From the NCBI GenBank assembly GCA_002311975.1, contig DCAL01000016.1:3191-11169 (forward strand): a DNA stretch of 7,979 nucleotides. The letters are read 5' to 3'. A model generated the notes under the pieces. That model was not told where the DNA came from and did not search any database. It saw nothing but the letters and a program-made list of their open reading frames with translations. The translations under genes were made by a program, and so were the position numbers. This DNA is from Fidelibacterota bacterium UBA1134. GTDB lineage: Bacteria; Fidelibacterota; Marinisomatia; Marinisomatales; S15-B10. This document shows positions 7,601-7,979 of this stretch, piece after piece. Within the stretch, counting starts at the first letter, position 1. Each line of letters opens with the position of its first letter.

Positions 7601-7979
7601 GCTATCCTCTGGCTGTAAATGTTCCTTATCCTGTCTCTCACCAGACGGTTGCGAAAATACCACTCGAGAGGCGCGGTGAAGGGCATCTTAAGATATAGAT
7701 CATCGGCGGATTCGAAAAAAGTTATCCACTTCCCATCGGCTGAAATCTCCAGCCACCGTTCAAACCCTTCATATTTTACGTCCATCAATCCCCTCACTGA
7801 TGATACCGAATCCATGGAGAAGAGCGATCTGAACGGCAGCGGCGGGAAGGGATTGACTACCCACTGTGAGGTTAAATCAGGCGGTATCCCCCGCTCAACA
7901 AAGGTAGAATCCTCCTGCTGTCCCCGGACTGGATTCAACAACACCAGCCAGAGGAACGGACAGAGCAATCCTGCTTGAC
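1678..7979 (-). CDS. sprA: SprA/Sov-type cell-surface translocon of the type IX secretion system (5' end cut by window edge)
   Basis: This is the giant outer-membrane beta-barrel through which T9SS cargo is exported. Residues are numbered from the TTG at 7968, the first visible start codon. The frame stays open to the window edge (Gln-Ala-Gly precede it), and the visible signal peptide lacks a charged n-region, so the true start is probably outside. A hydrophobic stretch at 2-11 is followed by NPVRG-QQED, a likely signal-peptidase I site with Gln17 at +1. SprA landmarks appear in family order: SprA_N-like domain about 110-330 (YTGHEDEILQKIEAGN from 225); second SprA_N-like unit about 620-800 (RDYIIDYFSGTLTF from 660; KLPFIDTNKPS); YIDDFEGS at 805-812; an Asp-rich segment about 930-1080 (NGTE at 1041, YPDTEDINRDGN at 1061); EQSLVLKF at 1213; GEIWLDELRL at 1371; LFPQSWGLKLP and TPKYLPGTD after it; ISFTYSEN at 1775-1782; then alternating barrel strands to the TAA. 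About 2,100 residues is shorter than F. johnsoniae SprA or P. gingivalis Sov (about 2,400-2,500). No frameshift is seen. Confidence 0.95.
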   Translation of the reverse strand, partial: QAGLLCPFLWLVLLNPVRGQQEDSTFVERGIPPDLTSQWVVNPFPPLPFRSLFSMDSVSSVRGLMDVKYEGFERWLEISADGKWITFFESADDLYLKMPFTAPLEWYFRNRLVRDRIRNIYSQRIAVSAEGPQGKSPPGGAITLDLMETSVGQASLTVKGNVSVSGKLVFQDQEMARASFRESQTTHFEFDETQHVVVEGIVGDRVSVLLDYNSERDFQWENNIKIRYTGHEDEILQKIEAGNISLSLPSTQFVTFSSSNQGLFGLKSISRLGPVDVTAIASIERTKKQKQKILGGAETQGQSIPDNQMRKNQYFFIDKLFRDGGQVVDNEGIAIYTPEGVPLFAPSFYPLKNGKHRIGNVVIDEIEIFKSVGAAAGSGTLYGFAYVDPHIDSMDSTWQEKNPAHAGETEGSFFQRLIRNQDYVVSEDLGFIRLTAPVQNKILAASYTLAQRGEEGSKRSVGELSTEVAEGDTIHLKLIKPLTPNPSHPTWPLAFRNVYYLGASNITPEGFELQITYKNGRLGNNERDENSGLTFIHLFGLDSLDENGASAADDLVDKMNPNIINLSTGELFFPMLHPFEMDRLTAGEQYRGEGNRSAQLESILPDSAYLYRSLNDQRIRNSSKFDIKVTYQNKSATVSLGGFMLVEGSEEVYLNKQLLARGRDYIIDYFSGTLTFLTDEYEKPDAELEVFFDKHELVSFDKKTMIGTRAQMDLGPRSFIGATALFYDQSVINEKIEVGYEPTKNFIWDFNGRYESDIDFATRAMDKLPFIDTNKPSSFKIEGEFAQVLPNPNPIDNPATGDTEGVAYIDDFEGSKRTTSPSVRRRFWHRSATPLGFRLENRSEMFWYNPWTQVRTQDIWPNQQTSAFAQNQMTDVLVMNYSRREGHLGTVDPDSNWASVTTSLYSSDFNQTQNKFFEIWLRTASDIDGKMSVDLGFISEDQNGNGMFDTEDKPEAGLLTGNTLLEKAEDVGLDGCDDAYENGLGGCLDTLYAHVVDNPEWRDKLYTGPDRNLDDPNGDNWAFDEQKALTGDRSGNPEPYRFVNGTEHNGYPASGQVPLEGGRYPDTEDINRDGNFDGKDDYFSASFDLSPYSEDWERYNGGITETGWRLYRVPLNEFRRAKENAAISWDTIKFMRLTLAGAQDEAVIRIAKVEMVGNVWQELGVRGEVSQEYTRDDSVFAVTVVNTEDNLDYAQSVEEIGVQGEYDRINQIRMKEQSLVLKFTDLEPGHEAAAQKNLMELQGNRAQSYLMYKQLKLFTYGNSDHTWRDSSDVEFLIRFGRADDYYEISQPVYEGWDKKKKRNYLKVDLDFLTGLKLKEPGPNLTVTDNERRYFETDGSDTLTQYLIHGNPALSRIQYFVVGVRNKSRSENVSGEIWLDELRLSKVRKDKGTALRIQSSIGLADLGNASLSYTRRDADFHVLQERLGSGSTADKLRFDTKWNLNKLFPQSWGLKLPLSMSFINNLTTPKYLPGTDILLVHESPPDSVLSKSRQVSVNTSFSKAGKSDKWYSRYTIDRLKMSLSATRGRNSDTQIDDRFSQNTKGNMSYGLSFGRDNYISPFKWFKWMPWLGKRIVDGRLYYTPSSIDMSANASETMTETTPRVGESKSQYNLGLNRTFKIGYTILDNLKSSFTKTIKSDMDSYRARYLQALKNLKPGVVTDVSDNMTTTFTPALTDWLKPTFNYSSNYRWAKPMESTQEGANITSQGRFSSSLSISPKSIVETFYTPQKRQPRRRSRRGGRTKVTPAEEEKEAKEPKSEALKKILKLLHGGASRINPISFTYSENRSQNAFGVIDSVRSGDSLRVVPGRADLPFRLGFSDELGLNRSSEVGVNRGSVKHQRDFSLRSGLALTRKITTNFNFSSSQASGVDGNNVQTRTQTRDFLPLGVTGSDGMPFGGWSIRWSGVEQWPLIKAVSRSATLEHAFAGKETRAWKDDVLQSSKYTASYSPLAGLSMTLFKGISVTSRYSIVSSFDNRFGGINSTRVKTDRTWTLSSNYAHRGGLHIPIFFFRDFDLDNTINFTLTIDFSESITRERNDLQYELSTTDERKSWKISPRISYSFSQRLTGGVWYEYRDSHSKIVGRKVDRDFGFNINLTIQG
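1681..1685 (-). promoter_or_regulatory. Shine-Dalgarno sequence of the QC gene, inside the sprA 3' end
   Basis: On the minus strand AGGGA lies 7 nt upstream of the ATG at 1673. It sits within the last sense codons of sprA, just before its TAA. The spacing is good, supports this ATG as the QC start despite the odd leader it adds, and suggests translation is coupled to sprA termination 4 nt upstream of the ATG. Confidence 0.65.
2665..2793 (-). other. Charge-segregated low-complexity linker in the barrel half of SprA
   Basis: Residues 1726-1768 of SprA pass from a very basic block (KRQPRRRSRRGGRTK) to an acidic/lysine block (AEEEKEAKEPKSEALKKILKLL) ending at HGG. The SprA-conserved strand around ISFTYSEN follows directly, so the linker falls between two barrel segments and probably forms a loop. 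Its composition differs sharply from the Ser/Thr/Asn-rich strands on both sides. Family members vary in length around here. I cannot say which side of the membrane it faces. Confidence 0.55.
4738..5157 (-). other. Asp-rich central region of SprA with two EF-hand/dockerin-like loops and a cysteine pair
   Basis: Within sprA, residues 938-949 read DQNGNGMFDTED and residues 1066-1077 read DINRDGNFDGKD. Both fit the 12-residue calcium-loop pattern: acidic or Asn side chains at positions 1, 3 and 5, Gly at 6, and Asp at 9 and 12. Between them lie C973 and C984 (LDGC...GGC), which are the only cysteines I find after the signal peptide, and a further Asp/Asn-rich stretch (RNLDDPNGDNWAFD). Related SprA proteins also have an Asp-rich segment here, so it belongs to the family architecture. 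Calcium binding is inferred from the pattern only. Confidence 0.55.

Overview
The window is one continuous run of genes on the minus strand. It reads from a large gene cut at the right edge, through a middle-sized enzyme gene, to a gene cut at the left edge. The large gene encodes a SprA/Sov-type outer-membrane translocon protein of the type IX secretion system (T9SS). SprA homologues occur in Bacteroidota and related FCB-group phyla. The divergence from classical Flavobacterium/Porphyromonas proteins and the roughly balanced base composition suggest a non-Bacteroidota FCB lineage, with Neomarinimicrobiota (SAR406) as my best guess. That placement is inference; the window contains no rRNA or other phylogenetic marker.

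Layout, in transcription order (right to left). (1) 7979-1678: sprA, about 2,100 codons visible, with its reading frame still open at the right edge. (2) 1673-681: an M28-family glutaminyl-peptide cyclotransferase (QC)-like enzyme. It starts 4 nt after the sprA stop, and its Shine-Dalgarno sequence lies inside the last sprA codons. (3) 684-1: an exported, probably membrane-anchored protein with Ig-like beta-sandwich repeats. Its ATG overlaps the QC stop codon (ATGA), and it runs off the left edge. There is no intergenic space longer than 4 nt, so I see no room for an internal promoter or terminator. The three genes look like one transcription unit whose promoter and terminator lie outside the window.

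How they may work together: SprA forms the giant beta-barrel through which T9SS cargo crosses the outer membrane. QC enzymes cyclise an N-terminal glutamine exposed by signal peptidase I, a common feature of exported Bacteroidota proteins. The SprA encoded here has a plausible signal-peptidase site immediately followed by Gln-Gln, so it could itself be a substrate of the enzyme encoded next to it. The third gene is an unrecognised exported protein, and translational coupling makes it a candidate accessory factor.

Points worth a second look are: two EF-hand/dockerin-like Asp loops and a lone cysteine pair in the central SprA region; a charge-segregated Arg-rich/Glu-Lys linker inside the SprA barrel half; and an odd N-terminal leader of the QC gene built partly from heptanucleotide repeats. 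I found no RNA genes, CRISPR, insertion sequences or origins. No stretch over 300 bases lacks a gene.
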